Notes under the pieces: model-generated | Seen by the model: the letters and a program-made list of their open reading frames with translations, nothing else | What the model was told of the DNA's origin: nothing | Databases searched by the model: none | Part shown: one piece after another, positions 10,131-22,725 of the stretch | Layout: each line of letters starts with the position of its first letter | Position numbering within the stretch: the first letter of the stretch is position 1 | Made by a program: the position numbers and the translations under genes | Assembly: GCA_034359265.1 (NCBI GenBank) | Contig: CP136897.1 | Location: 24,918,001-24,982,000 of the forward strand | DNA: 64,000 nucleotides | DNA from: Canna indica | Taxonomy: Eukaryota; Streptophyta; Magnoliopsida; Zingiberales; Cannaceae | Reading direction: 5' to 3'

Positions 10131-12792
10131 TTAAGTTGGTCTTCTTTCTGAGTCCGGCTAAGATGACCTTGTTGGCGGCTTCGACCAAACCATTGGGTTG
10201 TGGGTGCTCTATTGAGGAGAAGAGCTTATGGATGTTGAGGTCCGAGCAGAATTCCTAGAACTATCTATATGTGAACTAGGTTATGTTATCGCTGATGAGC
10301 GCACGAGGTATGTCATACCTACAAATAATTTTCTTCCTTAGGAATTTTTGGACCTTCTCAGTCGCAATGGAGACTGGGTTCAACCTCTATCCATTTGGTG
10401 AAGTAGTCGATCACCACTAACAAATATTTCACTTGTCCTGGTGCCAGGGGCAAAGCGCCAAGGAGATCATCCTCTATTTGTGGAATGACCAGCTGACTTC
10501 CGAGCTATGCAGCGGCTCAGATGTTTATGCAAGATTTTGGAGAATCTCTAACACTTGTCGCACCTTTTGGCATACAGGAAATTGGTTTTCGTAGTCGGCT
10601 AGAAGTATTCGACGTAGAGGATCTTAGCTGCTAAGGATCTTCCTTTGATGTGGTTTCCACAGAGGCCCTCGTGTACTTCCATCATCATTGTGTTGGTCGT
10701 CGAGGCGAGTGTAGTAACTCGTCGCTCTTTTGAATTTGTTTGGGTTGGAGGTGTGCTCCAGTACCTCTCCTTGTTTGAGATATGTTATGTACGGGGTACT
10801 CTTGTCGGTGATTTGCTTAACTGCTTAGACTTCGACCGAGATGTCGATTGGTTGAATGCTCAGCTGGCCGAGGACTTGTTGTATGACCGACCTATTGTTT
10901 TGGAGTTTCCTAGTGCTGGCCAGTTTGGATAACAGGTCAGCTCTGGTGTTTTCTTCTTGAGATATGTGTTGAATAACACAATCATCAAAGTTAGATATTA
11001 GAGAATGTACTAAGGACATGTACCTTGATAGGGAGGGGTCCCTTGCTTGGCAATCGTCGTTGACTTATCCTACAACAAGTTGTAAGTCACTTTTCACGAT
11101 CACTCTTCGGGCCTTCATGTCTCGGGCAAGTTTTAACCCGACGATCAGGGCCTCGTACTCTGCCTGATTGTTGTTGGCCTTGAATTGGAACTGTAGGGAC
11201 TGCTCTAGAGCGACCCCCTGGCCATTCTCCAGGATGACACCAGCTCCGCTTCGTTTCTACTTAGAGGTGTCATCCATGAATAGCATCCACATTTCAACTT
11301 GGTCAAGAGTGCTTTCATGACCTATGAATTCGACGATGAAGTCTATCAATGCTTGGGCCTTGATGGGACCTTTAGGTTGGTATTCGATGCTAAATTCAGA
11401 GAGCTCTACTGACTAGGATATCATTTGTCCAACCAGTTCGGGCTTGGCAAGAACCTGTCTGATCAATTGTTCTGTGCGCACTAGTATGTGGCGACTCCAG
11501 AAGTACAATCGTAGTTTCCCGACCGAGATAACTAGGGCAAAGGCAAGCTTCTCGAGCCTCTAGTATCTGGTTTTGGTTCCTTGCTGATGAAGTAAATTGA
11601 TTTATGCTCCTTACCCTGTTCTCGAACTAGTACTGAGATGAGAGCATTTTCTGTGTCTGTTAGGTAGAGGAAGAGTGTCTTCCCCTGTTGGGGTTTATCT
11701 ATGACTGGCATGCTGGTGAGAAAACTCTTGAGTTCCCTGAATGCTTGTTTGCACTTTTTGTCTCATCTGAAGTCTCATTTATTTTTTAGGATTTTGAAGA
11801 ACAGTGCGACTCTATCGGCCGACCGACCTAGAGAAAAATCTTGAGAGGGCAGTCATTCTCCCTGTGAGTTGTTGTACCTCTTTTATGTTGCGTGGGCTTC
11901 GCATCTCTTGGATGACTTGGCATTTCTCAGGATTGGCTTCAATTCTTTGATTTGTGAGCATGAAGCCAAGGAACTTTCTACCGTGGACCCCAAAGGTGCA
12001 TTTCTCAGGGTTCAACCTCATGTTGTAATGCCTGAGTTGGTTGAAGATCTCGGTGAGATCGATGCGGTGGTCGCCGGTGGTCGGTGTTTAGGCAACCATG
12101 TTGTCCACATATACTTTCATTTTTTCGGCGATCTGCTGTTCGATGACATTGTTGATTAGGCGTTGATATGGAGCCCCTACATTTTTTATCCCAAAGGGCA
12201 TTACCTTGTAGTAGAAATTGACATGCTCGATAATGAAGGTTGTCTTTTCCTCATCTTTCGGATGCATTTGAATTTGATTATAGCCTGAGTAGGCATCCAT
12301 GAAGCTCAGGTACTCGTATCTCGAGGAGCCGTCGACAAGCTTGTCTATGCTCAGCATCGGGTACGAGTCTTTCGGGCAGGCTTTGTTAAGGTGAGTGAAG
12401 TCGACACACATCTGCCATCTTCTTGCATGCTTCTTGATCATCATGACATTTGTAAGCCATGTGCTAAATCTAATTTCTTTGATGAAATTCTTTTACATCA
12501 ATTTTTCAGTTTCTTCGAGAGATGTCCGCTGGCGCTCGGCCCCAAGCTTCCTTTTCTTCTGTGCCACGAGTTTGACTCGGGGGGTGAATGGTGAGCTTGT
12601 GAAAGATAACTCGAGGGTCTATTCTAGGCATGTCGACTGGTGTCCAGACGAAGAGGTCGGTAAGGAGGTGAGCTCAGCAAGGAGGTGAGCTCCCATGACG
12701 GACACCTGTTCAGGGAGGCCCCGACTTGTATAAATTCTAGATCATCGGTGGGTTGGGGCCGCCGTTGGACATCTCCTATGGGGTCCAACTAT
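10131..12792 (-). pseudogene. Ty3/gypsy (Tat-like) pol: reverse transcriptase, RNase H, integrase remnant
   Basis: Reading on the - strand, the RT domain occupies about 12444-11812: CVDFTHLNKACPKDSYP, FMDAYSGYNQIQMHP, then MPFGIKNVGAPYQRL, then RLNPEKCTFGV with FLGFMLTNQRI. The catalytic YVDD motif reads YVDN (near 12095). RNase H follows to about 10830 (SQEENTRADLLSKLAS). Decayed integrase-like sequence lies between 10640 and 10131. Stops and frameshifts are frequent, so the gene is dead. It is cut at 10131 by an LTR and separated from gag-protease by inserts at 12793-15004. Confidence 0.85.
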
Positions 12793-15004
12793 TGGGGTAC
12801 GAATAGAAAAACACAACAAAAAATGGAATTTAAAAATTCAAACACCCCGAAAAATAGTGATCTAGTTTAGCGAGTTTAAGTAATTAAGCATAGGAAGAAA
12901 GTATACCTTCTACCGTGGTTAATAGAGCTGCTCCTATCCCCGTTCAAGATGCATGCACACGCACGTCCTTCAATGCTAGTCCACACCAAGCACCTCGCAA
13001 CAAAAGGGGCAACGATGAACAGGGCTCGTTGTGGCTCAACGGAGTGGCTTTCTCAACCCTGAAAAACACCAAGGCGAAGGAGAGGGCGACCCTTCTACCA
13101 AGAACCAGGCTCCAAAACGGGAGGAAGAGAGGATGAGAAAACTACAAAACGAGAGGATGGAAGAGAGAGAATACCTCGTTGTCCTCTTTTGCTTCCTCCT
13201 AAGAAAGGAAGTGGCAGCACACAAAGGTGGAGAAGAACACCTCTTCGGCTTCTCGGAGAACTCGAGGAAGGGGAGGAAGATGGCCGGCCACTCAAGGAAG
13301 AAGATGAATGTTCTTTGGAACTTCTTTCCACCCAAGAACCTCTCTCTTGTTCACATCAAGAAGATGGGAAACAAACTTTAACTTCATCTTAGCCCTCATG
13401 GGGTATTCGGCCACCTTAAGAGGACAAGGAGGGGGCGACTACAAAAGTATACCCGGCCCTCCCCTAAAATCTCTCCCATAATTTAAAATTTCGAGGTTCG
13501 CCTCCAAAATATATTTCATAATTAATTCAAAATTAATTAATTCCAATTAAATAGAAACTGTTGACCTAAGGTTTTTAACATTGGTCTTAATCTCGGTTTT
13601 GATGATAATAAACATGGAACTAATGATTTCATAGAGAATTATTTTCAGGTTCCATATTGGTTAGCGCACGACGTCCATGGTCGAAAATATTAGAGAAACT
13701 GAAAAATTGAAAGGACATTGGTCGACACGCTCGGATTCGTCAGGAAGATAGAGTCTAGGTTTAGGGTGTTTAGATAAATTATAAATTCCTCTTTTATGAT
13801 GCAAAGAACCCAAAAAACCTAACCTATAATTCGAAACCCGAATCGAAGAAAGAAACCAACTGAAACTCAATGTAGAGTACCAATACTCTACGGCTGGTCG
13901 ATAGGCTGGTTGACCAAAAAGAGCCTAAAAAGCACAGAGGGTTTCGGTCACTCGGTCGATCAACCGGCCTTCGACTGGACCAGCGATTGGCGGGCGGTAA
14001 CAAGCAGATTTTTGCCCGTTGAGTGAGGTGTTTTTCCTCCCTTCCCTCATGGCTTATAAATACAAGCCATGAGAAGCCTTCCATACTTCTTCCCACTTTC
14101 ATAAAGCCATATTTTGAAGATCCTTGTGCTTGATTGAGCCACCATTCTTGAAACCCTAGTTTGATCTCTCCATTCCTTGATATAGCCTTCAAACTTCATC
14201 GATTCATCACCTTGAGGCTTCAAGACAACTATGGAGTTTCTTTTGGAGCTAAGTATACTTTGGTTTGATTATTGCTCCATTAGTTGTTATATTTTATTGT
14301 TTATTTTATTGTATTTTAACTTGTGTAAACCTAGATTGCTAGGTTTGATAGATTGGGTGGTAGCCTTTGTGCTTGAGGCATAAGTCCGTCGGGTAGATTG
14401 GTTTGCTAGGATTAGTGATTGTTGTACCTTAGGGTTTGAGATGGAAGAGTGCTCTCCGTAAGAGGGCGGAGACTTTCGGATGTGGAAGTACCTTAGGTTG
14501 AGAGCAGAGACTCTTCGGTATAAATTTCTCATTGTAAGGAAACAGTCATAATCTAGTAAAGTCAACTTTGGAAATCTTAAGTGGGGTGATTAGGTAGTGG
14601 AGTAGGCATTGGGGCCAAAACACTATAAATCAAAGTGTTAACATCATTTCCTTTACGTATTGAATTTCTTATTGTTTATCTTTCTTCCGCTTGCTACTCG
14701 ATTTGTGAATTGCCTAAGTAGTTTAAGAAACATTTAAAATCGGAATTAGGCAAAAAGATTAGTAAACACACTATTCACCCCCCCATCTACTGTAGGTCAT
14801 TTCACCAATAGAAATTTTAATTTATCTCCATAAATTAAAAGTCTATTAATAGGAATGAGATTTATCTAAATAAATTAAATTCCTATCATATAAGAATTAT
14901 ATTCATGTAGATAAATTAAATTCCTATTTATAGAATCATGATTTATCTAAATAAATCAATTATCGATAAATCTATGATTTATCTTAATAAATCAAATTGA
15001 TCTT
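12793..15004 (-). mobile_element. Second copy of the 324-1476 LTR, split by a solo LTR
   Basis: TG at 12793 begins a sequence collinear with 324-1290, including the CACACGCACGTCC block and the later ATTTATCT-rich part. A copia solo LTR interrupts it at 13559-14810. It stops at about 15004, where gypsy protease sequence resumes, so it is a truncated LTR inserted in the gypsy element. The short open frames here (around 13031-13392) are not genes. Confidence 0.65.
13559..14810 (+). mobile_element. Solo copia LTR
   Basis: A 1252-bp solo LTR, TGTTGACCTAAGG at 13559 to TTTCACCAATA at 14810 (the terminal CA has decayed). The flanks GAAAC (13554-13558) and GAAAT (14811-14815) fit a 5-bp target-site duplication with one mismatch. 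It is inserted in the LTR copy 12793-15004. It holds a TATA box (TATAAATA, about 14045) and the C-run before the 3' end that all relatives here share (ACTATTCACCCCCCC). Confidence 0.8.
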
Positions 15005-15290
15005 TTGTGGAGATTTGAACGTCGTTGTCAACTTGACGTAGCCTCGGACGCTAACTCATTCTCCAAAGAAGTCGATGAGATGCACTTGGTAGGGGCGTAG
15101 TGAGGTTTCATCGATATTCATCTTCTTGAACGTTGAATAGAATAGGATATCGGCTTAGCTTCCCTAGTCTAGTAGGACTTTCCTGACAAGAAAATCACCA
15201 CCAACTACAGAAAATAACGACAGGGTCATGTAAATTGTTATCAATCACCAGAAAGTCAAAATCATAGAATGATATTACTGGGGTTCGAAT
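15005..15290 (-). pseudogene. Ty3/gypsy protease remnant
   Basis: On the - strand the aspartic-protease active-site region can be read with stops: VLLD, stop, GS, stop, ADILFYSTFKKM. Intact relatives read DSGSSADIL here. It links the gag part (15484-16849) to the pol part beyond the inserted LTRs. Confidence 0.7.
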
Positions 15291-15483
15291 GTGTGGCCTC
15301 AGTGGAGAGGTGGTGTTGTCGATAGCCATGATGGTTCGGAGCGACTCCTATCTGGTGGAGCTCGTTTCGTCTCCTCCAGCAAATCCTCCCGCTATGTGGT
15401 CAATGACCCTACGGATCTCAGTGTTCGACTAGCCAGCTCAGTGGTTATTGTGATCGTCCGCCACGCTCTTACGTGGTATCGCC

Positions 15484-16849
15484 CTACTTGGACTTTGGTG
15501 ACGGGAGCCATGATTTGTCGATCTTGGCTACGGCTTTGCCGACGGTTGAGTATCGATCTAAATGACCTTCTCTGATGAAGCGCTCGAATTGATCTTTGAG
15601 CATCACACAATCCTCGGTGGTGTTCCCATAGGTGCGATGGAACTCACACCTTTTGCTTTTGTCGACGTTGGATGTGGGTTTCAATCTTCCCACATTGATG
15701 AGAGGCCTGAGTAGCTATAAGTGGAAATTTTCTCACAGGATTGTATCCCTCCTGGTGTTTAGCGGGGTGTATTCACCAAACCTAGGATTAGGTCGGAAAG
15801 GTGAGTTCTCCCTTCTACCGCGATCCTGCTCACGTTGGTCTTGGTCTTCCCTTCTTTTGTCGGGTTTCCTGGACCTCTTGCCCTTAGTGTTGTCCTTGGC
15901 AGTCTGCATGTCGACCTTTCTGACCTCTCGAAGTTCCTTCATCTCTATCTAACACATGACCTATTGTTGGAACTCGGCCATGTTTCTCAGTATGGCCAGG
16001 ACGATCTGGTCAGTGAATTGCCTGGGCTTTAGGCCATGCTTGATGGACTACAATTGAACATGTGGGTCGAGATCGGGGATCTCCATGGCCACGACATGAA
16101 AGCTCTTGAGATAATCTCTCAGCGACTTGTATTGTCCCTACTTGATGTAGTGGAGAGAGTCCTCGATTTTGGAATAGATCTGCAACGAGGTGAACTGATT
16201 TATGAAGGTTCTGGAGAGCTCTTGGAAAGTGCGTACAAATCTGGATGGTATAGTGGAGAACCATAGCAGCACAACCATCTCCAAGAAAGTTGGAAAGGCG
16301 TGGTAGAGGATCGGGTCAGTCGCGTCGTTAAGGAGTATCATTGACCTGAATATCATCATATAAGTAGTCGGATCACACGTATCGTCATAGGGCTGGAGTG
16401 TGATCGATAGCTTGAAATTGTTAGGAAGATAGACTGCCATGATGAGCTTGGCGAAGGGTTCTAAGTCGGTGGCGGGAGGAGGGGCAGTTTCTGTGATCCT
16501 TGTCTCCCCCTCTTCCCTCTGGTGATGAGTGCGCGAGACCTCATCTCTAGAAAGTAGAGGTCGACCTCCCGGATCTCTCCAGGTGGCTGTCTTCATTGTG
16601 ATCCAAGCGGTGGTAATCTTGATCGACCGGTTGTTCACTTGGCTGCTCAGAAGCTGCGATGAAGGTTGTTAATTTTTGGTTTTGCGCATAGAGATCATCA
16701 ATCATGCAATGTAGTTCTTTTGTCGATGGGTTTGCGGGTATTGGAGCATCGTTCCTCACCGTGTTAGCGTCACCAGGTAGTGGGGGAACGTTGCTGCTAG
16801 GAGGTTGCATGTGTGCGACGACGTTCGTCTGACTCCGGGTATCGACCAT
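15484..16849 (-). pseudogene. Ty3/gypsy (Tat-like) gag remnant
   Basis: The start MVDTRSQTNVVAHMQPP at 16849 is followed by a retrotransposon gag domain (about 16480-16138: FAKLIMAVYLPNNFKL, then QPYDDTCDPTTY, then LWFSTIPSRFVRTFQEL), then a basic Arg/Lys-rich segment (15942-15733) and the knuckle KCEFHRTYGNTTEDC near 15650. At least three frame changes split it. The capsid function is family knowledge. Confidence 0.85.
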
Positions 16850-16985
16850 GGTGAGGCGGGTAAGGTTTAGTCAACACTAAGGTGTGCGCCAAATGTTCTT
16901 GCCTGAAGTCAGGGTGATGCGGTCTGGTTCGTCTACTGGTCCAGTGCTGCTCCAACTCCGGCGGAGGGGGAGGGGAAGGGGAGGC

Positions 16986-17293
16986 CTGCAAAGACACTTC
17001 GGCGCTCAAGTAGGAATTAGAAATGTAGTGGAATCTAATTGTACACGATGTTCATCGTGTATGTATATAGTGCAGGGTTTAAAGGAAGTCTAGCGATAAT
17101 GCCTCCTGGAATCTTGTAGGAATGTGCTCAGAATGGTCAAGGCTAATCCTAGAGATGTCAGGTTCATAATTGGTGAATACCTTGTATGGTCAGGTGGAGC
17201 CCCCGGGCTGAGTAGTGTCTGATTCGACTTGAGTCTGGTTCATGGGTGTGGGCGCTCTGGGTCTAATTCGGTCGGGCCCAAAGTGTTAGTCCA
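16986..17293 (-). mobile_element. 5' LTR of the Tat-like gypsy element
   Basis: A 308-bp LTR with TG at 16986 and CA at 17293 on the + strand. On the - strand it runs from TGGACTAACACTTTGGGCCC to CTTGAGCGCCGAAGTGTCT, both shared with the + strand LTR fragment at 49735-50093. Gag starts about 140 bp downstream. No second LTR is seen; the element is truncated at 10131. Confidence 0.8.
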
Positions 17294-17539
17294 ATCCAAT
17301 ATATATAAGAATCAAATATATATTTTATTGGAGGATAAGATTTTAAAAATAGTATATATATATAGGACTTTTGGGAATTGAATAAATAAAAGTAAAACAA
17401 TATTTTTTTTATTTATTTAGTGGATATATATAGAACAAGAGAAAAGAGATCAAGTAGAACAATAAGTTGGGAGGTTCCTCAGCTTCACTTCCTGCAAATG
17501 GTATATTTTGATGCAACAGAAGAATAATGCTAATTAAGA
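17294..17539. other. AT-rich spacer between gypsy LTR and LINE
   Basis: Contains TATATATA tracts and no recognisable gene. The 8 bases AATTAAGA at 17532-17539 recur at 36170-36177 and may be the LINE target-site duplication. Confidence 0.5.
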
Positions 17540-17694
17540 TTTTGTTATGAACCTTGCTCATTTGAAGTAGTCTCATTCTCGTAGGAACAGCTTCTGCCAA
17601 ACCAAAACTTGATGTTTTCTCTCTCTAGAAAGTTGTCAACCTTACTCAAATAATCTCTCCAAGGTAGAGGAGGGATTGAAGGCAAAAGAGCACG

Positions 17695-18854
17695 ATGAAC
17701 CCTAGTGCTCCCCGTGGCGATGCCTTGAGCTCCCAACTACCCCAGCATTCCTCCGCTCCCACTATTGAGCCACCACCTGATCGTGGTCGTCCGCTTGATG
17801 GCGCCCGTGATTCTTCCAACCGACACCGTTCTACATCGCGTCCCCCTTCCAATTCAAGGTCGGCCTCCTCGCGACTGCCTTCGAAGAGGTCTTCCTCTCG
17901 TCCGAAGAGGCCTTCCTCTCTTCCCCCTACCTCGTTGCCCCCTGTTTCTTGGGCATAGCTCTTGCGGGATGATCCTACCACCCCTAGGTAACTCCGAACC
18001 CAACCCTTAAAAATATTCACGCGAACACCTCCGACTTTGTTCATTTTACCCATGCACAAATCCAATTGTGGAGTGCGTAATGGGAAAGCTGTCTTATTGG
18101 TAAATTCTTCAGCCGAGCACCTCCGCTTTTTGTGATTTCCGATTGGGCCAAACGAAATTGGCAAGCTTCAAGTTTTATTTTCACTTTGGATTTAGAGGAG
18201 GATTACTTCGTATTCCGCTTTCGTGATAATGCTTTTGCAAATACGGTCCTGACCGGAGAACCGTTCTCTTTGCGTGGTTGCTCTCTACGCCTCATTCCAT
18301 GGAAGCCATCTTTTAGACCATGGCATGAAACCTTCTCTACTGCACCTATATGGGTTCGCCTCTTCGGTTTGCCCTTGGAATTTTGGCATTCGGGTAGTGT
18401 TTCCTTGATTGGTAGTTCGATTGGTAAGGTGCTTTCCGTGGATTCCCGTTCTTTTAATTTTCTTCGTGGTCGTTATGTGCGACTCTGTGTGGAAATTGAT
18501 CTGGCCAAGCCTCTCAAACAAGGGTTATGGATCGGGGAAGAAGGTAAGGAATTATTCCAACCAATCCCGTATGAAAATTTACCGTCTCTATGCTATTTCT
18601 GTGGTCGTGTAGGCCATCGTGAAGTTGAATGTTCTTCTAAAACCCCAGTTTCGACTCCTGATATGATGAAGGTTTCTAATGCTCCAAATGTTTCTGATGC
18701 GTTCAATCCGAATTTGGTTTCTTCTTCGCCCTCTAATGTTTTTACGAATGGTAAAGATTTTGTTTGCCCGGATTTGAATCTCAATCGACCTCCGGTTGAG
18801 TCATCGGTGGTGCCTGCTTATGGCCTCTGGGTGCAGGTAACCCGACGGGGATGA
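17695..18854 (+). pseudogene. LINE ORF1 (DUF4283, CCHC knuckle), N-terminal part
   Basis: The nucleic-acid-binding ORF1 protein of a plant LINE. The ATG at 17695 opens an 87-residue Pro/Ser/Arg-rich stretch that ends in a stop. The main frame continues at 18132-18854 with a DUF4283-type domain (ASSFIFTLDLEEDYFVFRF, then PIWVRLFGLPLEFW, then GRYVRLCVEIDLAKPL) and the knuckle CYFCGRVGHREVEC. Stops and frameshifts follow. The C-terminal tail lies beyond the copia insertion at about 27470-27690 (Pro-rich, SKSPPIPPRLLKQA, then a stop). Confidence 0.8.
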
Positions 18855-19531
18855 AATCGTGCTCGGCAGGGTGTTTCTCGCACTGTCGTTGCGCCGAAGG
18901 GTGCCCCGCCACGTGGATGACCTGCCTGACGTGGTACTCACGCGCCCAATGGTTGCCCAGCCTCTCGTGCATCGCACGGGTCAGATGCGGATTTGGAAGA
19001 AGGGGAACTATGCTCAGATGATCCGAATCTGAATTGGTGGAAGTCGCTTCGCTCAGACGGTCGATATCCCTAGAGCTTTAATGGCCCAGGATCCTCTGCA
19101 GATATGCCCTCGGGAGCCACCCTCGAGAAAGCTTCGGCTCCCTATATGCTGCCACGTAGCCCCATCGGATCTACTTTGGCAGCTGGCATATCTGCCCGCA
19201 TTAAACCCGACCTAACGTGCTCGTCACTGCTTCGGGTTTTGTGTGGGCAGGAAGGAGTCGTTACTTCCTCGACGCGTGTTCTCCTCTAGGCTCCTAAGGC
19301 TGTCTCTCCATCAAATGGCTCGGGTCCCGTGTTGCTTCCTCAGGTTAATGCCAACCTGGGTTTGAATAACCCGTTCCCCTCGGCTTTAACCCTGGTTAGT
19401 GCATCTAATACCCCCCCTTGCTCTATCTCGTGCCATTCCAACCTTTCACTCTCTTCGCCTGCAAACTGATGTCCCTCAAGCACTCCACACTTCAGTTCCC
19501 TCCCTATCTCTTCCCTCTTCTACTTCTGTTC
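18855..19531 (+). pseudogene. LINE ORF1 C-terminal linker, degraded
   Basis: Continuation of LINE ORF1 with many stops and no long frame; Ser/Pro/Leu-rich in pieces. The final five bases, TGTTC (19527-19531), are the left copy of the copia target-site duplication. Confidence 0.55.
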
Positions 19532-21023
19532 TGTTGGCTTAGGGGTTCCCCCTAGGCTTCGATCTCTATTTTGATGATAACAAATAAGTATTTAATATAT
19601 GTGTGTGAAGTTTTGAGTTCAGGTTGAGGTTGCGATAAGCACGCGAACTTCGCTCGGAGATTCGCAAAAATCGTCAAGAAAGGCTCGGTCGCAGATTAAG
19701 TAGATTCCTAGTAATATATCCCTAGGATCTCATCCCAAGCCTATTTGTAAAGTTATCCAAGTCAAAACTTGGTAACAAAACACATAAAAAAGTGTGTAAT
19801 AAAACAAATGTAAAAATCAGTCTCAGCCCTGGTTTGGTCGACTAGTTGGTCGACCGAACAAGGCAGAAAATCGACAGTAGCCACTTCGGTCGACCAGTCG
19901 GTCGACCAAACAAGGCCGAATTTTGGCAGTGGCTACTTCGGTCGACCGATCGAAGCCAAAATCTGATAGTGTCTACTTCGGTCGACCGATCGGTCGATCG
20001 GACAGTAGAGGAGTTAAAACATGATAAAGTCGGTCGACCATTCGGTTGATCGAATAGAGCGGCAGAAGGCCAGAACGCTAGTGGTCGTTGGGCGGTCGAT
20101 CGGTCAGTCGATCGATGATCAACTGGCAAGCGATCGGTCGACTGGACAACAGAGGAGTTAAAACATGATAAAGTCGATCGACCATTTGGTCAATTGAACA
20201 GAGCGGCAAAAGGCCGGAACACTAGAACGCCAGCGATCGCTGGGCGGTCGATCTGTCGATCGATTGACGATCGACCGGCAAGCGACCGGTCGGCGTCCAA
20301 CGGGCAAAAAAATGCCCGTTGAAGAGCCGTTCCGTGGGAGGGGTTATAAATACCGCTCACCAACCTTCATTAACTCTTCTTAACCATAGAGATAAGCTTC
20401 CAAAGTGTGATTTGTGCTTTCTAAGCTTGATTTGATCGCGCTTGCTTCTCTGATCGTCAACTTCTCTCAAGCGCTCATCTTCCCTCAACTCCAGCTTCGA
20501 TTCAATCTCAACGTCTTGTGGAGTTGGAGGTATTGAAGGCTTGGGAAAGAGCTCTTAGCCTTGGTTTACTCTTTAGCTCTTTTCATTGTAATTCTACTTG
20601 TTATTTGAACTTGATTTTCATTGATTAGCTTGCTAGGTGTGCTAGTGTAAACACTTAGGGTTTACTTTGTAGAATTGTGTTTTGCCTAGGTGAATAGGTT
20701 TGAGGAGTTCTCAAAGGGTTGAGAACCGAGTCCTCGATTGTATTCAAAGGGAAACACAAAGTCTATAAAGGATTTAGTTTGAAATCCTTGGCGTGGAGCC
20801 AAGGTAGTGGAGTAGGCGGTTGGCCAAACCACTATACTTTCTTGTGTTTGCATTGCTTTGTGTGCTTGCTTATAATTGTGTTCCATACTCGCTAACGAAC
20901 ATCACTTAGTTGCACTTACGTTTGGTTGAAGTTGGAATTGATTCAAAAAGAAATTGAAGTAGAAAGAAAAAGTAATCCAACACTATTCAACCCCCCCCTT
21001 CTAGTGTGGGCTTTCACTTAACA
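19532..21023 (+). repeat. 5' LTR of the Sirevirus-like element
   Basis: Begins TGTTGGCTTAGGGG and ends CACTTAACA. The promoter part holds a cluster of GTCGAC-centred palindromes (about 19836-20310), then a TATA box TATAAAT at 20344-20350 and, close to the 3' end, ACTATTCAACCCCCCC. It is about 230 bp longer than the 3' LTR, the difference lying mainly in the palindrome region. Confidence 0.93.
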
Positions 21024-21025
21024 AT

Positions 21026-21037
21026 TGGTATCAGAGC
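21026..21037 (+). other. Primer-binding site (initiator tRNA-Met)
   Basis: TGGTATCAGAGC two bases after the 5' LTR, the standard primer-binding sequence complementary to the 3' end of initiator tRNA-Met. Confidence 0.93.
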
Positions 21038-22725
21038 AAGGTCATAGGATTAGATTACCATCTACCCTACAAGTTAGAGTGACTAGTGAAATCCAACTAG
21101 CTCAAGGGTCCTCTACTCATACTCCATCATTGTTCAATGGAAACAACTATACCTATTGGAAGATACGCATAAATGGCTTTCTAGAATCACTAGGCATGGA
21201 TGTATGGAGAATGATTCAAGTAGAGTATAAGCAACCAACTAAGGATATGGATGAGTGTGATCAAGAAAAGATTAAACTTTTAATGCAAATGCAAAGGCTG
21301 TAAATGCATTATATTGTGGCCTATCAATTAATGAGTTTAACAGAATTTCTACTTGTAAGTCTGCATATGAACTTTGGAAAGTCTTAGAGACTACACATGA
21401 AGGTACTTCATAAGTTAAGGAATCTAAGATAAACCTACTCATGCATGATTATGAAATGTTCAAAATGTTATCGCATGAATCTATTAATGCCATGTATGCT
21501 CGATTTCAAAATATTACAAATGGATTAGCTAACCTTGGTAGAGATATAAGGGAAGAGGAGAAGGTAAGAAAGTTCCTTCGTTCCCTTCCAAAAGCTTGGG
21601 AGCCCAAGGTCATCGCAATCATGGAAGCAAAGGATACGAGCACCTTGAAGATCACCGAGCTCATTGGATCTCTCATGACACATGAGACCCATATGAAGCA
21701 ATACAAGGAGGAAGATGCTCCCAAAGGCAAGACCATTGCCTTAAAAGCATCACACCGGGGTGAAGAATCCTCATCATCCGAGGAAGAGACGGATGATTTT
21801 GAAGAAATGCCAATGTTGGCAAGAAGATTCATGAGCTTCATGAGAGGAGGCATGAGGAAAGAAAGAGGAGGCTACACATGCTTCAATTGTAACAAAACCG
21901 GGCATCTAAGGAAGGATTGCCCACTTCTCAAGATGGCTTCCACCTCCAACCCTCACAAGAAAGACAAATACAAGAAGAAGAAGAAGGCGATGATGGCTTC
22001 TTGGGATGAAAGCGGGTCTTCGTCAAGTTAAGAAGTCTCCAAGAGTGAAAGGGCAAATCTTTGCCTCATGGAAAATGACAACGAGGTAAGATTTACATTT
22101 GGCGAGCTTTCATTCTCGCAAGAAGAACTAGAAAATGAATTTGATCAAATGCATGATGAATTTAATGCTATTAGGAAGAAGTTTAAAGAGCTTAAAAAGG
22201 ACAACAAATCTCTAGAGATTGAAAATGATAACTTGCTAGTTTCATGCAATGCATTAAGGAAAGAAGTAGATACCCTTAAGGAAGAAAACATGCCCTAGAT
22301 GATGCTAAGAAAAACTTAGAAAATGAAAACAAAAAATTGGAGAATGAAAACAAGTACTTAAGTGATCAAGTAGAGCACTTAATGATAGCATGCTAAGTTT
22401 AAAAGAGGAACTCTGCATGCTAAATAAAAAAATGACAATCTTACAAAATATCATGCCTAAGGTTGTTCATGCAAGAAAGTCATCAAACAATCATGCTCAT
22501 GCACACTTCCATGCTCACACACATAATCCAAGAAAGTTTAATGGAAGTTGCTTTTCATGTGGTATATTTGGCCATATGGCTAGAGATTGTGCACTAAGGA
22601 GGAACCCTCGTACTAGATTCACTTGGGTTCCTAAGATGACTAACACTCAAGGACCCAAGAAGATTTGGGTACCTAAAATTGTGTCTTCTCCTTTTGTAGA
22701 TGGAGAAGCATCCTCAAGCAAGTAG
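21038..22725 (+). pseudogene. Sirevirus-like gag
   Basis: Forms the particle and binds RNA. An N-terminal UBN2/gag-type part (SLFNGNNYTYWKIRINGFLE) runs into a frame break near 21300, then continues in 21441-22031 (MYARFQNITNGLANLGRDI, FLRSLPKAWEPKVIAIM) to the first CCHC knuckle CFNCNKTGHLRKDC (about 21880). After a stop at 22031 comes a coiled-coil segment rich in Lys, Glu and Asn (22068-22400), broken again near 22298. The second knuckle, CFSCGIFGHMARDC, lies near 22550. The two-knuckle layout with a central coiled coil is also seen on the - strand at 56050-57107. Confidence 0.85.
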
